From: Oscillospiraceae bacterium
Lineage (GTDB): Bacteria > Bacillota > Clostridia > Oscillospirales > Oscillospiraceae
Reading direction: 5' to 3'
Assembly (NCBI GenBank): GCA_022779345.1
Contig: JALFTG010000167.1
Span: 1 to 39,438 of the forward strand
DNA length: 39,438 bases
The translations under genes and the position numbers were made by a program. Each line of letters opens with the position of its first letter. The stretch's first letter is position 1. The notes beneath the pieces are model-generated. The model did no database searches. It was given only the letters and a program-made list of their open reading frames with translations, and was not told where the DNA came from. This document shows positions 1 to 8,451 of this stretch, piece after piece.

Positions 1-743
1 AGCCAGTTCAGGCAGAAGTCTTTCCAGTAGGCGAACCACTCCAGGTCGGTGCCCGGCTGGCAGAAGAACTCGCATTCCATCTGCTCAAACTCACGGGTAC
101 GGAAGGTGAAGTTGCCCGGGGTGATCTCATTGCGGAAGGCCTTGCCCACCTGGCAGACGCCGAAGGGCAGCTTTTTCCGGGTGGTGCGCTGGATATTGGC
201 AAAGTTCACGAAAATACCCTGTGCCGTCTCAGGACGGAGATAGCAGGTGGAGGAGGAGTCCTCGGTGACGCCGATGGCGGTCTTGAACATCAGGTTGAAC
301 TTCCGGATGGGGGTGAAGTCATGCTTGCCGCACACGGGGCAGATCACATCTTCATGCTCAGCGATGAAGGCGTCCATTTCGTCAAAGCTCATGGCGTCCA
401 CATTGACCTCGGGATGCTCCTGACCGATCAGCTTATCCGCACGGTGGCGGGCCTTGCAGGCCTTGCAGTCCAGCAGAGGATCGCTGAAGCTGGAGACATG
501 GCCGGTGGTCACCCAGGTCTGGGGGTTCATGAGGATGGCCGCGTCCAGGCCCACATTGTAGGGGCATTCCTGCACGAACTTCTTCAGCCATGCCTTCTTC
601 ACATTGTTCTTGAACTCCACGCCCAGAGGGCCGTAGTCCCAGCTGTTGGCCAGACCGCCGTAGATCTCGCTGCCGGCGTAAATGAAACCGCGGTTCTTGC
701 AGAGATTGACGATCATGTCCAGGGTCTTTTCAGAATTTTTCAT
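1..743 (-). CDS. glyQS: Glycyl-tRNA synthetase (dimeric, GlyQS type), N-terminal part, truncated by window edge
   Basis: Reverse-strand reading from ATG at 743: [47 protein letters not shown]...; later [35 protein letters not shown], typical class II GlyRS. Not in the supplied ORF track because it runs off the edge. Confidence 0.95.
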   Translation of the reverse strand, partial: MKNSEKTLDMIVNLCKNRGFIYAGSEIYGGLANSWDYGPLGVEFKNNVKKAWLKKFVQECPYNVGLDAAILMNPQTWVTTGHVSSFSDPLLDCKACKARHRADKLIGQEHPEVNVDAMSFDEMDAFIAEHEDVICPVCGKHDFTPIRKFNLMFKTAIGVTEDSSSTCYLRPETAQGIFVNFANIQRTTRKKLPFGVCQVGKAFRNEITPGNFTFRTREFEQMECEFFCQPGTDLEWFAYWKDFCLNW

Positions 744-974
744 AATGTACCTCCGAAAACTCCGCCGATGGTTTCGGCGTGTTGGTTATTTGGCATAAGC
801 CACAGTTTAAAATACCACATTTTCCCCATCATTACAATAGAATATCCTGTTAATCATCAAATTAACCGGTTTTGCCGGGTGAAAAATTTACACGCCGTTC
901 ATCACTTTCCGGGTTTCCGGTGGTATGGTTCCATTTAATATTATTTTACCGCTGTGAAAGGAATCTGAATCACA

Positions 975-1751
975 ATGCAAGTACTGAAAATCGTGCTGGT
1001 CACCTTTCTTGCCGGCATGGGCGCGGGACTGGGCACCGGCTTTGCCGGGATGAGTGCCGCGGCGGTGATCACCCCGGTGCTGGTCACCTTTCTGGACATG
1101 GAGCCCTACGCCGCCGTGGGCATCGCCCTGGCCTCGGATGTGCTGGCCAGCGCCGTGTCCGCCTATACCTATGGAAAAAACGGGAATCTGGACATCCGCA
1201 ACGGAATCGTGATGATGGTCGCGGTGCTGGTGTTCACCGTGGTGGGCAGTTATGTGTCCAGCCTCATGCCCTCCTCCACCATGGGAAATTTCTCCGTGTT
1301 CATGACCTTCCTGCTGGGCGTGAAATTCATTGTCCGCCCCGTCATGACCACCAAAGAGGAGATGGAGGCCCTGGACCCGAAAAAACGGGTGATCCGGTCC
1401 GTTCTGGCCGGCATGGGCATCGGCTTTATCTGCGGCTTCGTGGGCGCCGGCGGCGGCATGATGATGCTCCTGCTCCTCACCTCCGCCCTGGGCTATGAGC
1501 TGAAAACCGCCGTGGGCACCAGCGTGTTCATCATGGCGTTCACCGCCTGCACCGGTTCCCTGTCCCACTTCGCCATCGGCGGGGCGCCGGACTGGCCTGT
1601 GCTGATCCTGTGCGTGGTGTTCACCCTGCTGTGGGCCAGAGTGGCCGCCCGGTTTGCCAACAAGGCGGATCCGGCGGTGCTGAACCGGGCCACCGGCGTG
1701 GTGCTGGTCTCCCTGGGCGTGGTGGTTTTTCTCTTCCAGCTGCTGGGATGA
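975..1751 (+). CDS. TSUP family (TauE/SafE-like) membrane permease
   Basis: 258 aa polytopic membrane protein with two related halves (GLGTGFAGMSAAAVITPVL / GFICGFVGAGGGMMMLLLL), typical of the TauE/SafE family. Confidence 0.85.
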   Translation: MQVLKIVLVTFLAGMGAGLGTGFAGMSAAAVITPVLVTFLDMEPYAAVGIALASDVLASAVSAYTYGKNGNLDIRNGIVMMVAVLVFTVVGSYVSSLMPSSTMGNFSVFMTFLLGVKFIVRPVMTTKEEMEALDPKKRVIRSVLAGMGIGFICGFVGAGGGMMMLLLLTSALGYELKTAVGTSVFIMAFTACTGSLSHFAIGGAPDWPVLILCVVFTLLWARVAARFANKADPAVLNRATGVVLVSLGVVVFLFQLLG

Positions 1752-1857
1752 AACTTTTTTGCCCGCCGGAGCGTCTGAACAGATAAAGGTGGAAATCCAC
1801 CGGAACCTGTGGTATAATCGGCTTCGACATCATAGATTTTTTAGGAGGACAACCCTG

Positions 1858-2256
1858 ATGGAAATTCCTGTTGGCGCAAAGGGCCGTGTGGACGGCGTCG
1901 TCACCGATCAGCTCACCGCCGCGGCGATCGGCTCCGGCTCCGTGGAAGTGTTTGCAACCCCCTATATGGTCGCGGCCATGGAGAACGCCGCCTGTGAGGC
2001 CCTGCGGCCCTACTACGGCGAAGGCGAGAACAGCGTGGGCACCAAACTGGAGATCTCCCACGATGCCGCCACCCCCGTGGGCATGAAATACTGGGCCGAG
2101 GCCGAAGTGACGGAGGTGGACCGCCGCCGCATCGTACTGAAGGTCACCGCCTATGACGAGACCGGTGTCATCGGCTCCGGCACCCATGAGCGCTTCATCA
2201 TCCAGATGGAGAAGTTTCTGGCCAAGGCCGAAGCGAAAAAAGAACTGGTCAAGTGA
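1858..2256 (+). CDS. Hotdog-fold acyl-CoA thioesterase (FlK-like)
   Basis: Start ATG at 1858 after TTAGGAGGACAACCCTG RBS; MEIPVGAKGRVDGVVTDQLTAAAIGSGSVEVFATPYMVAAMENAACEAL...VGTKLEISHDAATPVGMKYWAEAEVTEVDRRRIVLKVTAYDE resembles fluoroacetyl-CoA thioesterase-like proteins. Confidence 0.8.
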   Translation: MEIPVGAKGRVDGVVTDQLTAAAIGSGSVEVFATPYMVAAMENAACEALRPYYGEGENSVGTKLEISHDAATPVGMKYWAEAEVTEVDRRRIVLKVTAYDETGVIGSGTHERFIIQMEKFLAKAEAKKELVK

Positions 2257-2261
2257 TCAGA

Positions 2262-2290
2262 ACGGGCGGGAGCATCCCGCCCGTTTTTTT
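2262..2290 (+). terminator. Rho-independent terminator
   Basis: ACGGGCGGGA-GCA-TCCCGCCCGT followed by TTTTTT. Confidence 0.9.
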
Positions 2291-2314
2291 ATCATTTGGA
2301 TGGAGGATATCAAA

Positions 2315-4252
2315 ATGAAAGAACTGCTGAACGACAAGAAGCGGCTGCTCCTCATCGGCGGGATGGTCCTGCTGGTGATCATCGCCATCGTGCTGGTGGT
2401 GAGCCTTCGCACCCACTCCAACACGGTGAAGTATGAGAACTTCATGACCCAGGCTCAGACATACATGGACCAGGGCAACTATGACAAGGCCGTGTCGCTG
2501 TATGAACAGGCATACGCCCGGAAGGACACGGATGAGTGCGCCATTGCCCTGGCCCGGGCCTACGCCGCCGCCGGCGATGTGGACAAGGCGGAGGAACTGC
2601 TGCTGGATCAGATCCAGCACAGCAAGGGCAGCGCCGAGGCAAAGCTGAAAAATGTGCTGAAGGAAATCCTCAATGGAAGTGCGGACAGTGAAGAGACAGA
2701 CGGCATCCTCATTGCCGGGGATGTGTATGTCACCGACGCCACCGCCGTGATCGTGGAGGGCAAAACCCTCTCCGAGGACGACCTGGACGCCATCTGCTCC
2801 CTGACGGAGCTGACCACCCTCAGCCTGAAAAACTGCGGGCTGAAAACCGTCTCTTTCCTGAAAGACTGCACCGGACTCACCTCCCTGACCCTGTCCGGCA
2901 ACGACATTTCGGATCTCTCCCCGCTGAAAAATCTGAAAGACCTGCGGACACTGTATCTGGACGGCAACCCGGTGGAGGACTTCTCTCCCCTGTACAAGCT
3001 GTCCGGCCTGACCACCCTGAGCATCAAGGACATTGAGATCACCCAGAGCCAGTATGACGAACTGGCAGAGAAGCTGGACCGGTGCAGCATCTACAGCGAC
3101 GACACCGTGGCCGAGGAGATCACCCTGGGCGGCGTGACCTTCCAGTCCGATGTGACGGAGCTGGATCTGACGGACAAGGGTATCCGGGACATTTCCGACC
3201 TGGCCAAATGCACCCAGCTTCAGACCCTGAATCTGAAAGGCAACCAGATTTCCGACCTGTCCCCCCTGGAGGGGCTGGAAAATCTCACCTGGCTGTGCCT
3301 GTGGGACAATGATATCTCCGATGTCAGTCCCCTGGGCGTGCTGACCCAGCTGACCTATCTGGACCTGGAGGACAACGACATCACCAACATCAACGCACTG
3401 TCCTCCCTGACGAATCTGACAGAGCTGTATCTGGATGACAACGACATCTCCAGCTTCAACGCCCTGTCCGGCATGAAGAGTCTCCGGAAGCTAGGCCTGC
3501 GGGACACCGGGCTGACCGACAAGACCCTGGGGCTGCTGAAGATCTCCACCCTGGCGGAGCTGGACATCAGCGAGAACCCGGATCTGACCGGCAACGCCGT
3601 GAAAGACCTGAAAACCGCCATCCCCAAGTGCACGGTGATCCATGACGAGCTGACCACCACCGTCACCCTGGGCAGCAAGACCTTCGAATCCGATGCCACA
3701 CTGGTGGACGCCTCCAACGCCGGCGTCACAGATCTGAGCGAGCTGTCCAAATGCACCGCCGTCACTTCCCTGATGCTGAACAACAACGCCATCTCCGACT
3801 TCTCCCCCCTGACCACCATGACGGAGCTGACCGTTCTGGAGCTGGGGAACACGGGGGCGTCCGACATCACCTTCCTGGCCGGACACAGCAAGCTGACCAA
3901 CCTGAATCTGGCCCGGAACCAGCTGAAGGATGTGTACGCTCTGTCCTCCTGCACCGGGCTGATTGAGCTGCTGCTCTCCGATAACACGGAGCTGAAGGAC
4001 ATCGCCCCCCTGGCTTACTGCGCCAGACTGACGGACCTGTATCTGGAGAATACCGGCGTGACGGATGTGTCCGCCCTGGCCAAATGCACGAAGCTGACGA
4101 ACCTGTATCTGGACGGCTGCCAGCTGGCCGATCCCACCCAGCTGCACGCTCTCACCTCCCTGAAAACCCTGTCCGTGGTAGGCTGCGGCCTGTCCCAGAC
4201 CCAGATCGACGACCTGAAAACCGCTCTGCCTGGCTGCGCGGTGTATGCCTGA
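2315..4252 (+). CDS. Membrane-anchored TPR + leucine-rich-repeat (SDS22/internalin-like) protein
   Basis: N-terminal TM (LLLIGGMVLLVIIAIVLVVSL), TPR-like segment (YMDQGNYDKAVSLYEQAYARKDTDECAIALARAYAAAGDVDKAEELL), then many LxxLxLxxNxIxDxxPL repeats. Confidence 0.85.
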   Translation: MKELLNDKKRLLLIGGMVLLVIIAIVLVVSLRTHSNTVKYENFMTQAQTYMDQGNYDKAVSLYEQAYARKDTDECAIALARAYAAAGDVDKAEELLLDQIQHSKGSAEAKLKNVLKEILNGSADSEETDGILIAGDVYVTDATAVIVEGKTLSEDDLDAICSLTELTTLSLKNCGLKTVSFLKDCTGLTSLTLSGNDISDLSPLKNLKDLRTLYLDGNPVEDFSPLYKLSGLTTLSIKDIEITQSQYDELAEKLDRCSIYSDDTVAEEITLGGVTFQSDVTELDLTDKGIRDISDLAKCTQLQTLNLKGNQISDLSPLEGLENLTWLCLWDNDISDVSPLGVLTQLTYLDLEDNDITNINALSSLTNLTELYLDDNDISSFNALSGMKSLRKLGLRDTGLTDKTLGLLKISTLAELDISENPDLTGNAVKDLKTAIPKCTVIHDELTTTVTLGSKTFESDATLVDASNAGVTDLSELSKCTAVTSLMLNNNAISDFSPLTTMTELTVLELGNTGASDITFLAGHSKLTNLNLARNQLKDVYALSSCTGLIELLLSDNTELKDIAPLAYCARLTDLYLENTGVTDVSALAKCTKLTNLYLDGCQLADPTQLHALTSLKTLSVVGCGLSQTQIDDLKTALPGCAVYA

Positions 4253-4355
4253 ACAGGTCTTATGGAAAAATGACAAAAGGTACTTCCCTTTTGATGCGCT
4301 TTATGTTATAATATTGACAAGAAAACTTCCCCAGTAAACAAAAGGAGCTGATACT

Positions 4356-4892
4356 ATGAAATTCACATTCACAGAAAAGCGTATGGACGCTACCCCGGCG
4401 ATGAAGGAATATGCGGAAAAGAAAATTTCCAAGATTGACAAGTACTTCAAAACCGAAAGCGAAGCCTTCGTGACATTCAGCACCGAGCGCGGCCGCTACA
4501 TTGCCGAAGTTACCATCAAGAACAACGGCATGTTCTACCGGGTGAAGGAGACCACCAGCGATATGTGCGCCTCCATCGACTCTGCCGTGGCATCCATCGA
4601 GCGGCAGATCCGCAAGAACAAGACCCGGCTGGAAAAGCGTCTGCGTACCGACGCCTTTGAGCGGGAGGTTCAGATCCCTGTGGATGATGAGGCCGAGGAC
4701 GAGGAGTTCCGGATCGTCCGCAACAAGCGCTTCAGCATCCAGCCCATGAGCGTGCAGGAGGCCATTCTCCAGATGAATCTGCTGGAGCACTCCTTCTACG
4801 CCTTCCGCAATGCCGATGAGGGTGATGTCTTCGCCGTAGTCTACAAGCGGAAAGACGGCGGGTATGGTCTGATCATGGACGCGAAAGACTGA
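4356..4892 (+). CDS. hpf: Ribosome hibernation-promoting factor, long form
   Basis: MKFTFTEKRMDATPAMKEYAEKKISKIDKYF N-terminal domain plus C-terminal IVRNKRFSIQPMSVQEAILQMNLLEHSFYAFRNADEGDVFAVVYKRKDGGYGLI, diagnostic of long HPF. Confidence 0.95.
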   Translation: MKFTFTEKRMDATPAMKEYAEKKISKIDKYFKTESEAFVTFSTERGRYIAEVTIKNNGMFYRVKETTSDMCASIDSAVASIERQIRKNKTRLEKRLRTDAFEREVQIPVDDEAEDEEFRIVRNKRFSIQPMSVQEAILQMNLLEHSFYAFRNADEGDVFAVVYKRKDGGYGLIMDAKD

Positions 4893-4908
4893 TCTGTGAA
4901 GTTTCACC

Positions 4909-4937
4909 GGGGCACCCATTGGGTGCCCCCTCTTTTT
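4909..4937 (+). terminator. Rho-independent terminator after hpf
   Basis: GGGGCACCC-ATT-GGGTGCCCC then CTCTTTTTT. Confidence 0.9.
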
Positions 4938-5201
4938 TACAAAAGTTTCAGGGAGGACCCCCGGCGAGGGTCCTCCCTCTTTTGCGCCTGCGGCGCAAAA
5001 TTCACCCGCTCCTGCGCTGTTTCATGCCCAGATATTCCGCCGTCTGCAGACGGCGGCAAGGGCTGCGCGCCCTTGAGGGCGGCCGCTTTTTGAAAAAAGC
5101 GGCAGAAAAACTTCCTGTCAGGACAAGGCCGTCCTTTTCTATTGTCCCGGGCGGGGTTTTGTGCTACAATGGGGCAAACCGAATTTTGGAGGAGATCATC
5201 C

Positions 5202-6119
5202 ATGCGCTGGATCGAAGTGACTGTGAACTGTGACCGGGACCCGGACCTGGTGTGCGCCGACCTGGCAGAGCTGGGCGTGGGCGGCATGATTGTGGAGGAC
5301 GAGCAGGATTTTGAGAATTTCCTGGAGAACAACCACGCTTACTGGGACTATGTGGACGAAGAGCTGGAGGCAAAGTTCAAAGGCGTGTCCCGGGTGAAAT
5401 TCTATCTGTCCGACGATGAGGACGGCAAGGCCGTGCTGAACGCCGTGGCGGAATTTCTGGGGAAAATGCCGGAGACGGCTTTCGTCCAGGACAGCGACTG
5501 GGAGAACAACTGGAAGGAATATTACAAACCCATCGAGGTGGGTGAGAAACTGGTGGTGGTCCCGGAGTGGGAACCGGTGCCGGAGGACGGGCGCATCCCC
5601 CTGCGGCTGGACCCGGGCCTGATCTTCGGCACCGGCAGTCATGCCACCACGAAAATGTGTCTGGCGGCGCTGGAGGGCGTGGCCGGGCCGGGCAGGACCG
5701 TGCTGGATCTGGGCTGCGGCTCCGGGATTCTGGGTATCGGCGCCATTCTTCTGGGCTGCGAGAAGTGCGCCGGATGCGACATTGATCCCAAAGCCCCGGA
5801 TGTGGCCCTGATGAACGCTGGGCTGAACGGCATCACCGCGGACCGATTTGACATCCGGGCGGGAGATGTGCTCACGGACGCGGGGATGCGGAAGGCTCTG
5901 GGCACCGGGTATGACATCGTCACCGCCAACATTGTGTCCGATGTCATCATCCCTCTGTCCGGCATCGTCCGGCAGTTTCTGAAGCCCGGCGGGATCTTCA
6001 TCACCTCCGGCATCATCGAGGGCCGGCAGGATGAGGTCCGCGCCGCCATTGAGTCCAACGGCTTCACCATTCTGGAGCACCACAGCGAGGATGACTGGCA
6101 CTGCTTCGTGGCAAAATAA
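5202..6119 (+). CDS. prmA: Ribosomal protein L11 methyltransferase
   Basis: Start MRWIEVTVNCDRDPDLVCADLAELGVGGMIVEDEQDF; LDPGLIFGTGSHATTKMCLAALE and VLDLGCGSGILGIGAILLG motifs. Confidence 0.95.
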   Translation: MRWIEVTVNCDRDPDLVCADLAELGVGGMIVEDEQDFENFLENNHAYWDYVDEELEAKFKGVSRVKFYLSDDEDGKAVLNAVAEFLGKMPETAFVQDSDWENNWKEYYKPIEVGEKLVVVPEWEPVPEDGRIPLRLDPGLIFGTGSHATTKMCLAALEGVAGPGRTVLDLGCGSGILGIGAILLGCEKCAGCDIDPKAPDVALMNAGLNGITADRFDIRAGDVLTDAGMRKALGTGYDIVTANIVSDVIIPLSGIVRQFLKPGGIFITSGIIEGRQDEVRAAIESNGFTILEHHSEDDWHCFVAK

Positions 6120-6129
6120 CGACCGCTGA

Positions 6130-6166
6130 AAAACCGGGAGACCCTGTACAGGTCTCCCGGTTTTTT
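6130..6166 (+). terminator. Terminator after prmA
   Basis: AACCGGGAGACC-CTGTACA-GGTCTCCCGGTTTTTT. Confidence 0.9.
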
Positions 6167-6180
6167 GCTCTGACAGGCGA

Positions 6181-6214
6181 CAAAAAACGCCCCCGCACCA
6201 TCGTGCGGGGGCGT
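6181..6214 (-). terminator. Terminator of the reverse-strand CoA-transferase gene
   Basis: ACGCCCCCGCAC-CATC-GTGCGGGGGCGT; read on the minus strand it ends in TTTTTTG. Convergent with the prmA terminator. Confidence 0.85.
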
Positions 6215-6253
6215 TGGTATGTTCTTTTGGAAAGATCGCAGATGATCCGGGAA

Positions 6254-7537
6254 TTACTTCTCGATCAGCTTGCCGTCCTTCATGGGTCTGGTGATCAGGT
6301 AGGCGTTGCTGTAGGTGTCGCCCAGGCCGATGATCTTCTTCTCTGCCAGATCCTTGATCTCCTCGTCGGAGTAGCCGTACTCCTTCATGATCTCCATGCT
6401 GTCATGGCCGGGGAAGACACTGATCTCGGTGTCGGGACGGCCGGCCAGCTGGAAGGTGACGGGGGAGCGAGGAATCTTGACGGTGCAGCCGGAAACGGGG
6501 TTGCAGATCTCCTGCAGGAAGCCGGCTTCCAGAGCCACGGGATCGTCAACGATCTCACGGAAGGACAGGCAGACATCGTGAGGAATGTCGATCTTGTCGA
6601 ACAGTTCGTCGATCTCGGCGTAGTCGTGCTCGGCAACCCAGGCGCCGACCAGCTCGATCATCTCGTCCTTCTTCACATAGGCAACCTGCCAGTCGGGGTA
6701 CTTCTCGATCAGGGACTCGTCCAGACCGGCAGCCTTGACGAAAGCGGTCCAGGGCTTGGTCCAGCCGTTGCAGAACAGGGTAACCCACTTCTTGTCCTTG
6801 GTCACATAAGCATAGTTCAGAGCGGAGATGCAGGCGGTGGGCTCTTCCGGCCACTGCTTGTTGTAGGGCTCCTGAGCGGAGATGATGGGAGTCACGCCGC
6901 TCCAGATGCCGGCGCCGTACAGGTGGGCGTACACATTGTCGCCGATACCGGTGCGCAGCTTCTTGACATAGGCAGCGATGATGCCCATTGCCAGGTAGGT
7001 GCCGGTGGGGATATCGCCCTGGCCGGGATAGGGGGAGTAGGGACGGCTGTCCACGGGCATAGCACCGTGGTTCACGCCAGCGCGGGTCACATATGCGCAG
7101 GAGTCCAGACCGCCACGGGCGGCGTAGGGGCCTTCGGTGCCGTAGCCAGTGACATTACCGACAATCAGGCCGGGGTTGATGGCGTGCAGGGTATCCCAGT
7201 CCAGACCCAGTTTTTTGCGGTCCTTCTCACGCAGGTGAGTGACGAAAACATCAGCAGTCTCCAGCAGCTTCTTCAGAATCGCCAGACCCTCGGGGGTACG
7301 GGTATTCACAGCCAGGTTCCGCTTGTTGCCGTTGAGGACATCATGGAAGGTGGTATCGCCGTTGTCCATGTTCAGAACACGCATACCAACCTCACGGCAC
7401 TTGTCATCGCCCTTGAGTGCTTCCACACGGATAACATCGGCACCGTAGTCCGCCAGGATCTTTGCACAGATGGGAGCTGCAACGAAGCTCGCCATATCGA
7501 TAACCTTCATGCCCTTCAACAAGTCCAGTGTAGCCAT
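6254..7537 (-). CDS. Class III (family III) CoA-transferase, HadA/FldA-like
   Basis: Start MATLDLLKGMKVIDMASFVAAPICAKILADYGADVIRVE after GGAGGAAAGAACT RBS; NGNKRNLAVNTRTPEGLAILKKLLETADVFVTHLREKDRKKLGLDWDTLHAINPGLI resembles 2-hydroxyacyl/aryllactyl CoA-transferases. Confidence 0.85.
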   Translation of the reverse strand: MATLDLLKGMKVIDMASFVAAPICAKILADYGADVIRVEALKGDDKCREVGMRVLNMDNGDTTFHDVLNGNKRNLAVNTRTPEGLAILKKLLETADVFVTHLREKDRKKLGLDWDTLHAINPGLIVGNVTGYGTEGPYAARGGLDSCAYVTRAGVNHGAMPVDSRPYSPYPGQGDIPTGTYLAMGIIAAYVKKLRTGIGDNVYAHLYGAGIWSGVTPIISAQEPYNKQWPEEPTACISALNYAYVTKDKKWVTLFCNGWTKPWTAFVKAAGLDESLIEKYPDWQVAYVKKDEMIELVGAWVAEHDYAEIDELFDKIDIPHDVCLSFREIVDDPVALEAGFLQEICNPVSGCTVKIPRSPVTFQLAGRPDTEISVFPGHDSMEIMKEYGYSDEEIKDLAEKKIIGLGDTYSNAYLITRPMKDGKLIEK

Positions 7538-7706
7538 AGTTCTTTCCTCCATTGTGTTTTTGTTAAAGTGAATCAAACATTTCACCGTAACCGGTTTAAT
7601 GCCATCATTTTATCACATCGTTATTTTTTCATCAACAATTAATTCACAAAAAATTTAACAAAATTATCCTGAAATCTTTGGTGGAGATGCTTTTTTCGGT
7701 CACTTT

Positions 7707-8438
7707 TTACAAATTCAGGCGGTGCAGCATATAGTCATGGGCGGTATTTTCCAATGCATCGTCCAATGCAGGAAGTACAAATGACGGATCCTTCCGGGCG
7801 ATGGCGGTGCGGAGAACAGCATCGGCAAATTCCGGATTTTTCGGCAGGACCGGACCGTGGCTGTAGGTGCCGAACACATTGTTCCAGCGCACACCCTCGC
7901 CGCCGTCCTCACCGTTGTTGCCGAAGCCGGACAGGACCCGGCCCAGGGGCTGCACTCCGGGACCCAGCCGGGTTTTGCCGCTGTGGTTCTCAAATCCCAC
8001 CACCACGCTGCCGCCGGATTCCTCCCCGCACTGGAACGCAAAGTTGCCGATCATCCGCTCCTTTGCCCCCACGGTCTCAAAATCGATGGCGCCGATGAAG
8101 TCGCAGGTGACGCCGTCCCAGGTGGTGTAGCTGCGGCCCAGCATCTGATAGCCGCCGCAGATGGTGAGGAAGGTCTTGCCGTCGGCGATGGCGGCGCGGA
8201 TCTCGGCGCTTTTGCCCCGGTCCAGGTCCGCCAGCAGCACTTCCTGTTCGAAGTCCTGGCCGCCACCGATGAAGAAAATATCAAATTTGGTGAAGTCCGC
8301 ACTCTCGCCGATGGGCAGGCGGGTCACGGAGGATTCAATGCCCCGCCAGGCCAGCCGCTGCTGCAGACACAGGATGTTTCCGTTGTCCCCATACAGGTTC
8401 AGCACATCAGGATACAGATGACAGATTTCCAGTTTCAT
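7707..8438 (-). CDS. gatD: Lipid II isoglutaminyl synthase, glutamine amidotransferase subunit
   Basis: MKLEICHLYPDVLNLYGDNGNILCLQQRLAWRGI...FFIGGGQDFEQ...LTICGGYQMLG; adjacent to murT. Confidence 0.92.
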   Translation of the reverse strand: MKLEICHLYPDVLNLYGDNGNILCLQQRLAWRGIESSVTRLPIGESADFTKFDIFFIGGGQDFEQEVLLADLDRGKSAEIRAAIADGKTFLTICGGYQMLGRSYTTWDGVTCDFIGAIDFETVGAKERMIGNFAFQCGEESGGSVVVGFENHSGKTRLGPGVQPLGRVLSGFGNNGEDGGEGVRWNNVFGTYSHGPVLPKNPEFADAVLRTAIARKDPSFVLPALDDALENTAHDYMLHRLNL

Positions 8439-8451
8439 GTCCGTGTCCTCC

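Noticed and set aside
4896-5332. Small ORFs over the hpf-prmA intergenic region
   Set aside because: They cover terminators and hairpins and have no coding signature.
6203-7642. 479-aa plus-strand ORF opposite the HadA/FldA-like gene
   Set aside because: Shadow ORF, low-complexity composition; the minus strand carries the CoA-transferase motifs.
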